Notes: generated from the letters alone by a model not told the origin. DNA of 50,992 nucleotides from Kitasatospora sp. DSM 101779 (GCF_025655475.1 NZ_JAHTIK010000001.1:7016530-7067521), one strand, 5' to 3'. Shown: positions 16,605-25,898, numbered from the stretch's first letter. Made by a program: numbers and translations.

Positions 16605-16749
16605 CGGCTGTGCACAGACGACCGTCGTGGGCGCGCTCACCCGCCGGATGCGGCTGAGGACCGTGCCACCCCGTCCCTCCACGGGCGTGCCCTGACGGCG
16701 GCCGCGGCGGGACGGCTCCGCCACGAGTCCACCCCGCAGGCTGCCGCCG
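16605..16749. other. Gap between convergent genes
   Basis: This gap separates the end of the biosynthetic operon from the - strand P-loop kinase. No clear hairpin terminator, repeat or coding signal was seen. It is the most natural right border of the first gene cluster. Confidence 0.4.
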
Positions 16750-17292
16750 TCAACGGGCGGTTGTGATCGACGCGGCCAGGGCCGGGACGTCGACGGGCCC
16801 GGTGGTGTCCACACGGTGGACGATCCCCAGCCCGAGTGGCTCGGCGCCGCGGGACCACAACGGCCAGTCGCCGCCGAAACCGCCAGGACTCTCGGGATGC
16901 ACCGGGTGTCGTTCGGCAGTCCGGCCGGCGAACCGCCGACGGGCCACCTCCAGCGGCACCTCGCACCAGACCTCCCGCACGTCGGCCACGCCCGCACGCC
17001 GGAGTCCCGCCCGCACGACCGGCCGCACATGGGCCAACCACGAATTCTCCAGAACGGCCCCGCCCCGCGCGTCGCCCAGCAACGTCCACAGGGCCTCGCC
17101 GGCGGCGCCCCCCAGGACCCGGCTCCATTCGAGGTCGGGACACTCCGGCGGGCGGAGGCCCGCCAGCGTGTCCGCCAATGTCTCCTTGATCGCGTCCTTG
17201 CTGAACAGAGGTAGGCCCATCTCGGCCGCCAAGGCCCGCGCGAGCGTGGTCTTCCCCGCTCCGGGAAGCCCGTTGACCAGCACCGTGACCAC
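16750..17292 (-). CDS. P-loop kinase-like ATP-binding protein (AAA_33 type)
   Basis: A 180-aa cytoplasmic protein of the small P-loop kinase group. The Walker A motif is GLPGAGKTT (residues 8-16) directly after the first strand, and the DVREVWCEVPLEVARRRFAGR segment resembles the lid region with conserved Arg residues. Such proteins phosphorylate small molecules or nucleosides, and several are linked to antibiotic self-protection, but no substrate can be read here. It starts at ATG 17292. It is convergent with the NRPS operon and divergent from the serine hydrolase gene at 17494. Confidence 0.8.
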   Translation of the reverse strand: MVTVLVNGLPGAGKTTLARALAAEMGLPLFSKDAIKETLADTLAGLRPPECPDLEWSRVLGGAAGEALWTLLGDARGGAVLENSWLAHVRPVVRAGLRRAGVADVREVWCEVPLEVARRRFAGRTAERHPVHPESPGGFGGDWPLWSRGAEPLGLGIVHRVDTTGPVDVPALAASITTAR

Positions 17293-17493
17293 CCGATCAC
17301 TCTAGCGGTCCGTGGGACGGTCCGGCGGTGAAGCCGAGGAGTGCCCGGACGCCGGACCGTGCGAGCGGGACAACGGCCCGGCCGAGTGCGGGGAGGTCCG
17401 ACCACTCTCCCGGGGGACGGTGGGTCCGGCCGAACGGCGGAGGTGGCGGGGTGTCGGGGCCGGGGCGGAGCGGGGATGCTCGCACGGTGGGGT

Positions 17494-18708
17494 ATGACAC
17501 GTACTCAGACCGCGCTGCTCTGCGCGGCCACACTGTTCGCCGCCACGCTGCAGTCCACGGCCGGGGTGGCCGTCGCCGCCGGTGGCGGCGGGCACGATGC
17601 GCACGCCTGCGTCAGCACCCCGGAGCCGCTCCGCGGGAAGGCCCGTCAGGTCGACCGGATCGTGAGCCGGGTGAAGGACGAACTCGGGCTGAAGTCCGTC
17701 CTGTTCAAGGTCACCGAGGGCGGTCGGGAGATCGTCACCGGCGCCCAGGGGGAGTCGATGACCGGTGTCCCCGCCGAGCCCGGCATGCACTTCCGTGCGG
17801 GGTCGGTGGGCATCGCCTACATGGGCACCGTGCTGATGCAACTCGCCGAGGAGGGGCGGGTCGACCTCGACGAGCCCGTCTCCCGCTGGCTGCCCGATCT
17901 GCCGCACGGCGGCGAGATCACCCTGCGGATGCTCGGCAGTTCCACCTCCGGCCTGGTCGACTACGTCCGCGACCCGGGCTTCCTGGCCGCGCTCGACGCC
18001 GACCCGTTCCGGCAGTGGACGCCGGAGGAGCTGGTGGGCATCTCCACCGCGCAGCCGCTCTGGTACGAGCCGGGCACCAGCTGGAGCTACTCGCACGCGA
18101 ACTTCGTCCTGCTCGGGGCGGCGCTGGAGCGGATCACCGGCACCCGGCTGGACCGGCTGCTGGAGGAGCGGGTGATGGGGCCGCTCGGGCTCCGGAACAC
18201 CCGCAACAGCTTCACCCCGGAGATCGAGGAGCCCGTCCAGCACGCCTTCACCGCCTCGCGCGGCACGTACGAGGAGTCCACCTTCTGGAACCCGTCGTGG
18301 ACGACCGCTCCCGGGGCGGTCCTCGCCATGCACATCTGTGACCTGGAGCGCTCCGCCCGGGCCATCGGCAGCGGCGAGCTGCTCTCCCGCCGCGCCTTCC
18401 GGGAGCAGCTCGACCCGGGCACAGTCGGCCTCGGCGGCGCGACCGCGACCTGCCCGGCGGACATCTGCCTGGTCAACACCGAGGCCAAGCACTTCGGCAT
18501 GGGTGTCATCGTGATCGACGACTGGGTGCTGCAGAACCCGTCGTTCTCCGGATACGCGGCCATCCAGGCCTATCTGCCGCAGCAGGGCCTCTCCATCGCC
18601 GTGTCCACCACCAGGGGACCCGAGGCGCCGGACGAGAACACCGCGCAGATCGTCGCCGAACGCATCTCCGAGCTGCTCGCGCCGGAGAACCCGCTGGTCA
18701 TCGCCTGA
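17494..18708 (+). CDS. Secreted serine-hydrolase (beta-lactamase-like) protein lacking the SxxK lysine
   Basis: A 404-aa protein of the class C beta-lactamase/DD-peptidase-like family with an N-terminal signal peptide (MTRTQTALLCAATLFAATLQ). The fold is clear: FRAGSVG at 101-107, the TLRMLGSSTSGL block, and WSYSHANFVLLG in place of YxN. The catalytic SxxK motif should be Ser-Val-Thr-Lys; here Ser104 is followed by Val-Gly-Ile, so the general-base Lys is Ile107. A CPADIC pair may form a disulfide. It may be a non-catalytic binding protein or use altered chemistry. ATG 17476, six codons upstream, is an alternative start; 17494 gives the better signal peptide. Confidence 0.83.
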   Translation: MTRTQTALLCAATLFAATLQSTAGVAVAAGGGGHDAHACVSTPEPLRGKARQVDRIVSRVKDELGLKSVLFKVTEGGREIVTGAQGESMTGVPAEPGMHFRAGSVGIAYMGTVLMQLAEEGRVDLDEPVSRWLPDLPHGGEITLRMLGSSTSGLVDYVRDPGFLAALDADPFRQWTPEELVGISTAQPLWYEPGTSWSYSHANFVLLGAALERITGTRLDRLLEERVMGPLGLRNTRNSFTPEIEEPVQHAFTASRGTYEESTFWNPSWTTAPGAVLAMHICDLERSARAIGSGELLSRRAFREQLDPGTVGLGGATATCPADICLVNTEAKHFGMGVIVIDDWVLQNPSFSGYAAIQAYLPQQGLSIAVSTTRGPEAPDENTAQIVAERISELLAPENPLVIA

Positions 18709-18722
18709 CCTCGGGCCGCTCG

Positions 18723-18752
18723 CCGGCCGGCTCCGCGACGGGAGCCGGCCGG
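18723..18752 (+). terminator. Hairpin after serine hydrolase gene
   Basis: CCGGCCGGCTCC (18723-18734) and GGAGCCGGCCGG (18741-18752) form a perfect 12-bp stem with a 6-nt loop, 14 bp past the stop at 18708. There is no T-run, as is common for actinobacterial terminators. It separates this gene from the GH5 gene. Confidence 0.7.
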
Positions 18753-18843
18753 ACGCGGTTCAGCCGGCCTACCGCCGGGTAACTCGGCTCTGCCGACGCC
18801 ACGTTGGTATGAGTCCGACACTCTCGACACCCGGGCAGGCCCG

Positions 18844-20760
18844 ATGATCCGGCACCTCCTCCGCACCGCACTGACGCTGGCCCTGCCGGCGGCGCTGCTC
18901 GTCGCACCCGCCGCCTCGGCGGCCCCGCCGGAAGCAGCCGCGGCCACGCCCGCCGCCGGCCTCGCCGTCGGATGGACCGCGCCGCTCTCCACCCGCGGCC
19001 GGTACATCGTCGACGCCACCGGCGCCCGCTTCAGGCTCCGGGCCGGCAACTGGGACGGCGCCCAGGGCTCGTGGACCGGATCCGGCAGCGTCGCTGACCC
19101 GGCAAACCACCACAGCGGCCAGGACTCCCACGGCATCCCGCTCGGCCTCGACCGCGCCCAGCTACCCGCCCTGATGGCGGACTTCCACCGTCTCGGGCTC
19201 AACAGCATCCGGCTGCCCTTCTCCAACGAGATGATCCGCACCACCGCGCCCGTGCCCGACACCGCCGTCGCGGCCAACCCCCAGCTGCGCGGCCTCACCC
19301 CGCTGCAGGTCTACGACGCGGTGGTGCGGGCGCTCACCGCTGACGGCTTCGCGGTGATCCTCAACAACCACACCAACACCACCCGTTGGTGCTGCGGCCT
19401 GGACGGCAACGAACGGTGGAACAGCAGCCAGTCCACCACGCAGTGGGAGGACGACTGGGTGTTCATGGCCCGGCGGTACCGCGACAACAAGCGGGTGGTC
19501 GGCGCCGACCTGTACAACGAAGTCCGCCGCGACGTCCTCGACGACCCCAACTGGGGCCTCGGCGACGCCCACGACTGGTACGCCGCCGCGCAGCACGCCG
19601 GAGACCGCATCCTCACCGAGGGCAGCCCGGACCTGCTGATCGTGGTCGAGGGCATCAACTGGACGGGCATCCCCGCGGACGGCCTGCCGCACGGCCGCCC
19701 GACCCTCACCCCCGTCCGCACCCTCTCGCACACCCTCGTCGCCTCCCACAAACTCGTCTACTCGGCGCACTTCTACGGCTACACCGGCCCGAACCACAGC
19801 GGCGCCACCGGCCTCGGCGAGACTCACGACGCCCGCTACCAGGACCTCGGCCGCGACGAGCTCTACCGCGTCCTCGACGACGAGGCCTTCTACGTCGCCA
19901 CCGAGAGCGGCCAACACTTCACCGCACCCGTCTGGGTCAGCGAGTTCGGCATCGGCGCGGACGAGGGCGCCGCCGCGCCGCGCACCTGGTTCGGGAACCT
20001 CGCCGACCGCCTGGCCGCGCTGGACACCGACTTCGCCTACTGGCCGCTGGTCGGCTGGAACGACCCGGGCCGCGGCGACAGTTGGGCCCTGCTCCGGTAC
20101 ACCGCGGCCGGCAGCCGCTCCGGTGTTCTGGACGGCGCCGACTGGCGCGCGGACGCCTGGAGCCGTCTCACCGCCGCGCCCGGCCTCACCGGCCAGGTGC
20201 CGGCCGCCGACGCCTGGCACCTGCTGACCACCGACCACGCCGACGCCGTGCAGTCCCTGCGGGTGCGCGCGGCCGGCGACTGGGACAGCGGCGCCCGCAA
20301 GGCCGTCTGCCCCGACGGCGAACGCCTCGTCGGCCTCGCCCACACCGGCGGCCGCGGACTGTGCACCGACACCGCGACCGGCGGCGACCTGCGGGCCGTG
20401 ACCGGTGAGGCCGTCGTCGTCCGCGACGAGCGCAACGTCCCCGCGGGCGGCGACTGGGCCTCCGGCTACACCAAGTACCAGTGTGCGCAGGGCCAGTTCC
20501 TGATCGGGTACAGCCTGCGCGGCTCCCGGGTCTCGGCCGCCCTCTGCGCAACGGCCCGCCGCCCGCTCGGCACCGGCACCCGCACGGTCTGGTTCGACCG
20601 CGGCGACAACCGCCCGTCCGCGAACCCCGGCGGCGAGTTCGCCCACGGCGCCTACAAGGGCCAGTGCGGCCCCACCGAGTACGCCGCCGGCATCGCCTTC
20701 ACCACCCGGATCGGCTCCTCCGGCACCCCGGACGCCCTGCTCTGCCGCCCGCTCTCCTGA
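18844..20760 (+). CDS. Secreted GH5-family glycoside hydrolase with C-terminal Cys-rich region
   Basis: A 638-aa secreted protein with a signal peptide (LALPAALLVAPAASA). The catalytic GH5 (cellulase superfamily) barrel spans roughly residues 45-450: acid/base Glu226 in DLYNEVR and nucleophile Glu367 in WVSEFG, with RLPF early in the barrel. The last ~190 residues contain regularly placed Cys (CPDGERLVGL, CTDTATG, CAQGQF, CATARR, CGPTEY, CRPLS), suggesting a disulfide-bonded accessory domain. It should cut a beta-linked glycan outside the cell; glucan, mannan or glycolipid cannot be told apart. It starts at ATG 18844 after GGGCAGG and converges on the next gene. Confidence 0.88.
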   Translation: MIRHLLRTALTLALPAALLVAPAASAAPPEAAAATPAAGLAVGWTAPLSTRGRYIVDATGARFRLRAGNWDGAQGSWTGSGSVADPANHHSGQDSHGIPLGLDRAQLPALMADFHRLGLNSIRLPFSNEMIRTTAPVPDTAVAANPQLRGLTPLQVYDAVVRALTADGFAVILNNHTNTTRWCCGLDGNERWNSSQSTTQWEDDWVFMARRYRDNKRVVGADLYNEVRRDVLDDPNWGLGDAHDWYAAAQHAGDRILTEGSPDLLIVVEGINWTGIPADGLPHGRPTLTPVRTLSHTLVASHKLVYSAHFYGYTGPNHSGATGLGETHDARYQDLGRDELYRVLDDEAFYVATESGQHFTAPVWVSEFGIGADEGAAAPRTWFGNLADRLAALDTDFAYWPLVGWNDPGRGDSWALLRYTAAGSRSGVLDGADWRADAWSRLTAAPGLTGQVPAADAWHLLTTDHADAVQSLRVRAAGDWDSGARKAVCPDGERLVGLAHTGGRGLCTDTATGGDLRAVTGEAVVVRDERNVPAGGDWASGYTKYQCAQGQFLIGYSLRGSRVSAALCATARRPLGTGTRTVWFDRGDNRPSANPGGEFAHGAYKGQCGPTEYAAGIAFTTRIGSSGTPDALLCRPLS

Positions 20761-20813
20761 GCCGCGTCACGGCGCAGCGGGCACACCGGACCGACCGCCG
20801 TCGGGACGTCGAA

Positions 20814-20844
20814 CCCTTCCCTGCCGGCCGACGGCAGGGAAGGG
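20814..20844. terminator. Bidirectional terminator between convergent genes
   Basis: CCCTTCCCTGCCG (20814-20826) and CGGCAGGGAAGGG (20832-20844) make a perfect 13-bp stem with a 5-nt loop. It lies between the GH5 gene end (20760) and the - strand gene end (20864), so it can serve both. Confidence 0.8.
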
Positions 20845-20863
20845 ACCCGGGGATGCCCGGCCG

Positions 20864-21874
20864 TCAGCTGCGGAAGCCGACGTGGACGTGGTCGTGGTGG
20901 GCGTCGTCGGTGAAGAACTGGTGGGGGGTGGTGCCGCCGGAGAGTTGGCGCGGGCCGCCGACGTTGTAGGAACCGCTGGCCGCCGCGGCCCGCATGAAGC
21001 CGTCGACCAGGTCGTGCGGGGTGGCCGGGTCGACCACGAGGTGGCCGTCGATCCGCCAGACGTCGAAGGCCCGCCCCGGCGGATGGTCGCTCGGGCGGGA
21101 GGTGCCGAACACGTCGATCGGGTGCCCGGAACGCAGCACGGTCACCGCGTACGAGTACCGGGCGGCCAGCGTCAGCATCGAGCCGAGGACGCTCTCGTGC
21201 ACGCCGCCGCCGCGGACGTCGGCGATCGCGGCCGGCGGCAGCTGGATCCGCGGCTCGGCCAGTACCCGCTGCGCCGCGTCGGAGAGGACGGCGGCCGGCG
21301 GGGCAGGCTGCGCCGGGTGCAGGGCGGTGACGTTCCAGCGCGGCTGCGCCCGGACCAGCCGCACGTCGACGGTGGTGCCCCCCGACCCCTCCGTGGTCCA
21401 CTGCCGGCACGGGACCATCACGCTGGCGGAGTCGGTGAGGTGCCCGCCCCACTGGGCGTTCACGACCTGAAGGACGGCCTGCGGGGCGGCTCCGAGCAGC
21501 GGTCCGGCCTGGCCGGCGAGCGACGGGTCGAGGCCGAGGGCGCGGACCCGGTCCCGGGCCGCGGCCAGGCCCTGTCCACCGGCGGGCCAGGCGCCGAGCG
21601 CCTCGACCAGCTGGGTCGCCCGCAGCTTCACGTCCGGGTCGATCTCACCGGGCCCGGGTTGCCACGGCATGGTGGCGGGGAGTGCCGCCGAGGAGGTCAC
21701 GGGAGAGGTCCCGGGCGGGGACGGGGCGGCCGGCGTGGGCGGGGAGGCGGAGCCGGCCGCGGTGCCCGTCCGGCTGGTGCAGGCCCCCAGCAGGACCCCC
21801 GCCAGACCGAGCAGCACCGCCCGCCGGGGCACCTGGAACGCCTGCGGCGAGGGCCGGGCGTTCTCGGCACTCAC
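20864..21874 (-). CDS. Lipoprotein with M15/VanY-like metallopeptidase C-terminal domain
   Basis: A 336-aa exported protein. I chose GTG 21874, which gives PRRAVLLGLAGVLLGAC, a lipoprotein signal with lipidated Cys32 and a twin-Arg ahead of the hydrophobic stretch. A Pro/Ser/Ala/Thr-rich linker follows. The C-terminal third has SDHPPGRAFDVW and HHDHVHVGF, which match the SxHxxGxAxD...HxH zinc pattern of VanY/M15 peptidases that trim peptidoglycan stem peptides or cross-links. The middle part is not recognised. Longer readings upstream lack codon support. It is separated from the kinase gene at 21967 by a short divergent gap. Confidence 0.72.
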   Translation of the reverse strand: MSAENARPSPQAFQVPRRAVLLGLAGVLLGACTSRTGTAAGSASPPTPAAPSPPGTSPVTSSAALPATMPWQPGPGEIDPDVKLRATQLVEALGAWPAGGQGLAAARDRVRALGLDPSLAGQAGPLLGAAPQAVLQVVNAQWGGHLTDSASVMVPCRQWTTEGSGGTTVDVRLVRAQPRWNVTALHPAQPAPPAAVLSDAAQRVLAEPRIQLPPAAIADVRGGGVHESVLGSMLTLAARYSYAVTVLRSGHPIDVFGTSRPSDHPPGRAFDVWRIDGHLVVDPATPHDLVDGFMRAAAASGSYNVGGPRQLSGGTTPHQFFTDDAHHDHVHVGFRS

Positions 21875-21966
21875 CGCTCCACCGTACGTCGGCCGCGCCC
21901 GGGCGGCCCGGCCACCGCCGACAAGGGGCCCGCGGAGGCCGCGGCGGTGCATGTGATCATGTCAGG

Positions 21967-22545
21967 ATGGCATCCGGTCGGATCATCTTCCTCAACGGCA
22001 CGTCCAGCTCCGGCAAGTCCAGCATCGCGCGGGAGCTCCTGGACATCCTCGACGACGGGGTCTTCTTCCACCTGGCGGTCGACGGCTTCAACGCCATGCG
22101 TACCAAGCGCGAACTCGGCGAGGAGGAACTCGGTGCGGCGCTGCGCCGTACCAGGGAGGGCTTCCACCGCTCGGTCGCGGCGATGGCCGGCGCGGGCAAC
22201 GACCTCGTCGTCGACCACGTGCTGAGCGAGGAGTGGCGGCTGCTCGACTGCCTGGCGGTGCTGCCCCCGGAGGACGTGCTCTTCGTCGGCGTCCACTGCC
22301 CGCCGGACGAACTGGCCCGGCGCGAACGGGACCGGGGCGACCGGCCGCCGGGCCTGGCGGTGCACCAGTACGGGCTGGTGCACCGGCACGGCGACTACGA
22401 CCTGGAGTGCGACACCGGTGCGGCGAGCCCCCGCGCCTGTGCCGAGCGCATCAAGGAATTCCTGCCGCAGCGTCCGACGCCGACGGCGTTCACCCGGCTC
22501 CGCGAGAAGTACCTGACGGGCGGTGGGACCTTGGGCGAGCCGTGA
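21967..22545 (+). CDS. Chloramphenicol phosphotransferase-like kinase
   Basis: A 192-aa P-loop kinase resembling the chloramphenicol 3-O-phosphotransferase (CPT) of Streptomyces venezuelae (178 aa). Walker A is NGTSSSGKSS (residues 10-19), and Asp39 in HLAVDGF corresponds to the catalytic Asp of CPT. The fold then shows ARRERDRGDRPPG, a typical lid with Arg residues. It would phosphorylate a hydroxyl on a small molecule using ATP. Many CPT-like proteins in actinomycetes do not act on chloramphenicol, so the substrate is open. It starts at ATG 21967 and is divergent from the M15-like lipoprotein. Confidence 0.82.
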   Translation: MASGRIIFLNGTSSSGKSSIARELLDILDDGVFFHLAVDGFNAMRTKRELGEEELGAALRRTREGFHRSVAAMAGAGNDLVVDHVLSEEWRLLDCLAVLPPEDVLFVGVHCPPDELARRERDRGDRPPGLAVHQYGLVHRHGDYDLECDTGAASPRACAERIKEFLPQRPTPTAFTRLREKYLTGGGTLGEP

Positions 22546-22623
22546 TCTGTACGGTGGCCCGCATCCGAATTGCGCACTTCCCCGCGCCCCTTCAAGGTCC
22601 CCGTGACCCGTGGAGGCCATGCC

Positions 22624-24126
22624 CTACACCCGGACGGGTGTGGCGGGTCGGCTCTCCCGGCCGGCGCGGTCCAGGGCGGTCGCCGTGTACCGGCCCGGCG
22701 GGAGTGGCAGCGGCCGGGCGCAGTCGGCGGCGGGCAGGCAGGCCGTCAGAGTGGCCGCGGTGAGCTGCGGCCGGCCGGCGGGTGGCTGCGGGAGGCGGTG
22801 GAGGGCGTAGCGGAACGGCGGCGGGCCGCCGGGGATGATCCGCAGGGTGCCGTCCGCGGTGGCCAGGGCGGGGGCGGCCGGGGGAGTGCCGTGGGCGAGC
22901 CGGGGCAGCAGCGGGGGCAGCGCGGGCCGGTGCCAGTGGTCGGCGGCGAGGCGGGCGACGGTGCCGATCGGGTCGGCGCGGACGTTGCGGGCGCTGAACA
23001 GGATCTGGCCGCCGATCTGCGGCAGCCCGGCGTCGAGGTCGAGGTGGCGGGACAGCTCGGCCGGGTCCTGCCAGGCGGGGGCCTCGCCCGCGGCGCCGGC
23101 GCGGTAGGCGGCCTGGCCCGTCCAGAGCAGGGTGTCGCGACCGGCCGTCCGCGCGGCCCACCATCGGGCGAGGACGGCGTAGTCGGCCTGCGGGTGGCCG
23201 AGGTGCCAGTACAGCTGCGGGGCGACGTAGTCGAGCAGGCCGTCCTGCACCCAGCCCAGCGAGTCGGCGAACAGCCCGTCGTAGGACTGGAAGGCGGTGG
23301 TGGCCGATCCCCGCGGATCGGTCGTGGCGTTGCGCCAGATGCCGAACGGGCTGACGCCGAAGGCCGCCTCGGGACGCACCGCCCGTACCAGGTCGCGGAG
23401 TTCGCGGATCAGCAGGTCGACGTTGCGCCGCCGCCAGGCGGCCCGGTCGGTGGCGCCGGCGCCGTACGCGGCGAAGGAGGCGTCGTCGGGGAAGGGGCGG
23501 CCGGCGACGGGGTAGGGGTAGAAGTAGTCGTCGAGGTGGACGCCGTCGATGTCGTACCGGGCCACCGCGTCCAGGATCGCCTGTTCGACGAAGGCGCGGG
23601 CGGCGGGGACGCCGGGATCGTAGTAGAGCCGCCCGCCGTAGGCGACCGTCCACGCGGGATGGCGGCGGGCCGGGTGCCGGGCGGAGAGTCGCGCGGGGTC
23701 GTCGTGCTGCGCGATCCGGTACGGATTGAACCAGGCGTGGAAGGCGAGGCCGCGGGCGTGCGCGGCCGCGACCAGGAAGCGCATCGGGTCCCAGCCCGGG
23801 TCCTGCCCCTGGACGCCGGTCAGCCACTGCGACCAGGGCTCGTACCGGGAGGGCCAGAACGCGTCCGCGGTCGGCCGGACCTGGACGAACACCGCGTTGG
23901 CGCCGGCCGCCGCCGCGGCGTCCAGCAAGTCGGCGAAGGCGGTCCGGAGCCGCGCCTCGGGGAGGCCCGGCGCGGGCGGCCAGTCGATGTGGTCGACCGA
24001 CGCGATCCAGACGCCGCGCAGCCGCCGCGGCGGCGGCTCGGCGGCCCTGGCCGGCCACGCAGCGGCGGTCAGGGTCAGCGCACCGAGGCCGCCCAGGAGG
24101 AGCCGGCGGGACGGACGCAGCGGCAT
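22624..24126 (-). CDS. Secreted GHL10 (DUF187) family hydrolase
   Basis: A 500-aa exported protein of the GHL10 glycosyl-hydrolase-like family. It begins with an RR-containing signal (SRRLLLGGLGALTLTAAAWPARA), so Tat export is likely. Family blocks are RGVWIASVDHIDWP, ANAVFVQVRPTADAFWPS, the HAWFNPYRI strand, IDGVHLDDYFYPYP with acidic residues at the barrel edge, and FGVSPFGIWRN. A C-terminal domain of ~90 residues looks like a fibronectin-type end. The substrate of the family is poorly known; polysaccharide or wall glycan is likely. ATG 24126 is preceded by GGGAG and fits the signal peptide; a longer frame upstream is not supported. Confidence 0.84.
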   Translation of the reverse strand: MPLRPSRRLLLGGLGALTLTAAAWPARAAEPPPRRLRGVWIASVDHIDWPPAPGLPEARLRTAFADLLDAAAAAGANAVFVQVRPTADAFWPSRYEPWSQWLTGVQGQDPGWDPMRFLVAAAHARGLAFHAWFNPYRIAQHDDPARLSARHPARRHPAWTVAYGGRLYYDPGVPAARAFVEQAILDAVARYDIDGVHLDDYFYPYPVAGRPFPDDASFAAYGAGATDRAAWRRRNVDLLIRELRDLVRAVRPEAAFGVSPFGIWRNATTDPRGSATTAFQSYDGLFADSLGWVQDGLLDYVAPQLYWHLGHPQADYAVLARWWAARTAGRDTLLWTGQAAYRAGAAGEAPAWQDPAELSRHLDLDAGLPQIGGQILFSARNVRADPIGTVARLAADHWHRPALPPLLPRLAHGTPPAAPALATADGTLRIIPGGPPPFRYALHRLPQPPAGRPQLTAATLTACLPAADCARPLPLPPGRYTATALDRAGRESRPATPVRV

Positions 24127-24332
24127 GGCGGCTCCCGGGGGTGAGGGCGGCGCGGCGAGGTGGCGCCACTCTCGCCGCCGGTGGCCGGTGCCGTCGCGGC
24201 ACCGCGCCGCCGGGGTCCTCCGCACGGGGGAATTGCGGGGTGAATTGTCGCCGATCACCGCGCCATCGGCGACTTCTGACGTCCGATCGGGGAGAAGGTG
24301 GTGCCCGGCTCCACTCCTCGGGAGGCAACACC
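24127..24332. promoter_or_regulatory. Divergent intergenic region with inverted repeats
   Basis: This gap lies between the GHL10 gene (-) and the carboxypeptidase operon (+). GTCGCCGA (24247-24254) and TCGGCGAC (24266-24273) are perfect 8-bp arms with an 11-bp spacer, a spacing fit for a dimeric repressor. CGGTGCC/GGCACCG (24186-24192, 24198-24204) is a shorter hairpin. No clear promoter hexamers were identified. Confidence 0.4.
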
Positions 24333-25898
24333 GTGCTCACCCTGCCCGTCCGGCTGCTGGCGGTGCCGCTCGCCGTCGTGCTCGCCGCGCTGCTGCCCGC
24401 CGGGGCGGCTCCCGGCAGCGGCACGCGGACCACCGCCGCCGCCCGGAGCCTCGGCTCCGACCTCGACGCGCTGTTCGCCGACCGGGCGCTGACGGGCGCC
24501 CAGGTGTCCGCGCTGGTCACCGACGCGGCCACCGGCGAGGTGCTGTACGCGCGGGCGCCCGGCGCGCTGCTGCTGCCCGCCTCCACCCAGAAGACGGTGA
24601 CCGCGGCGGCCGCCCTCGAACTGCTCGGCCCCGACCACCGGTTCACCACCGAGGTGCTCGCCGCCGGTCCACGCACGGGCGGACGGATCGACGGTGACCT
24701 GGTGCTGCGCGGCGGCGGCGACCCGACGCTGCTGCCCGCCGACCTCGACGCGCTGGCCACGGCGGTGGCCGCCGCCGGGGTGACCGAGGTCGGCGGCGCC
24801 CTGCTGGCCGACGCGAGCCGCTGGGACGACGTGCCGCTCGGCCCCAGCTGGTCCTGGGACGACCAGGCGGCGTACTACAGCCCGCAGATCTCCGCGCTCA
24901 CCCTCACCACCGACACCGACTACGACCCGGGCACCGTGCGGGTGGTGCTGACGCCCGGCGGGGCGTCCGGGCAGCCTGCCGCGGTGCGGGTCGTCCCCGC
25001 CGAGGCGCCCGTCCGGTTCACCGGCCTGGTCGCGACCGGCGCGGCGGGCAGCGCCCGCACCGCCGTGGTCGACCGGCGGCTCGGCGGCAACGAACTGCTG
25101 CTCTCCGGCAGCGTCCCGGCGGACGGCGGCCCGAGCGAGGAGTGGATCGCCGTGGACTCCCCGGCGCTGGTGGCCGCCGGGGTGTTCGCCGCGGCCCTGG
25201 CCCGGCACGGGGTCACGGTGCAGGGCCCGCCCCGCGAGGGCCGGGCGCCGGCCGGCGCGGCCGTCCTGGCCGCCCACGACTCGGCGCCGCTCTCGGCTCT
25301 GATGGCGCCCTTCCTGAAGCTCAGCAACAACGGCATCGCCGAGCACCTGGTCAAGGAGATCGGCCGGGTGCGGGCCGGCAGCGGCAGTTGGGACTCCGGT
25401 ACCGACCGGGTGAACGACTTCCTGCACCGCGCGGGCCTGGAGCCGACCGAGGCCCGGCAGGTGGACGGCTCCGGGCTGTCCCGGCACAACCTGCTGACCG
25501 CCTCACGGCTCACCGCGCTGCTGACCTACGCCCGGACCCGGCCCTGGTTCGCCACCTGGTACCAGGCGCTGCCGGTGGCCGGGGACGCCCGGCGGGCCGT
25601 CGGCGGCACCCTCACCAACCGGATGCGCGGCACCGCCGCCGAGGGCCGGGTGCACGCCAAGACCGGCTCGATGACCGGGGTGGACGCCCTGGCGGGCTAC
25701 GCCGAGCGGGCCGACGGGCGCACCCTGGCCTTCGCCGTGCTGGTCAACGGCTTCGCGGGCAGCAGCCCCCGTCCGGTGATCGACGCCTTCGCCGTCCGAC
25801 TGGCCGGGGGTTCCGCGGCGACCGTCCGCACCGCCCCGCCGGCCGAGGTGTCGGCACGGGACTGGGAGACCGCCTGCCTGGTGGAGGCCAGGTGCTGA
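24333..25898 (+). CDS. dacB: D-alanyl-D-alanine carboxypeptidase/endopeptidase (PBP4, DacB, family S13)
   Basis: A 521-aa exported low-molecular-mass penicillin-binding protein. The three active-site motifs are intact: STQK (Ser84, Lys87), SNN (Ser331) and KTG (443-445). Between motif 1 and 2 is the large insert typical of S13 enzymes (DLVLRGGGDPTL). A signal peptide covers LPVRLLAVPLAVVLAALLPAG. It starts at GTG 24333, nine bases after GGAGG. It trims or opens peptidoglycan cross-links outside the membrane. It is the first gene of an operon whose later members import and degrade peptides, so it may generate their substrate. Confidence 0.92.
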   Translation: MLTLPVRLLAVPLAVVLAALLPAGAAPGSGTRTTAAARSLGSDLDALFADRALTGAQVSALVTDAATGEVLYARAPGALLLPASTQKTVTAAAALELLGPDHRFTTEVLAAGPRTGGRIDGDLVLRGGGDPTLLPADLDALATAVAAAGVTEVGGALLADASRWDDVPLGPSWSWDDQAAYYSPQISALTLTTDTDYDPGTVRVVLTPGGASGQPAAVRVVPAEAPVRFTGLVATGAAGSARTAVVDRRLGGNELLLSGSVPADGGPSEEWIAVDSPALVAAGVFAAALARHGVTVQGPPREGRAPAGAAVLAAHDSAPLSALMAPFLKLSNNGIAEHLVKEIGRVRAGSGSWDSGTDRVNDFLHRAGLEPTEARQVDGSGLSRHNLLTASRLTALLTYARTRPWFATWYQALPVAGDARRAVGGTLTNRMRGTAAEGRVHAKTGSMTGVDALAGYAERADGRTLAFAVLVNGFAGSSPRPVIDAFAVRLAGGSAATVRTAPPAEVSARDWETACLVEARC

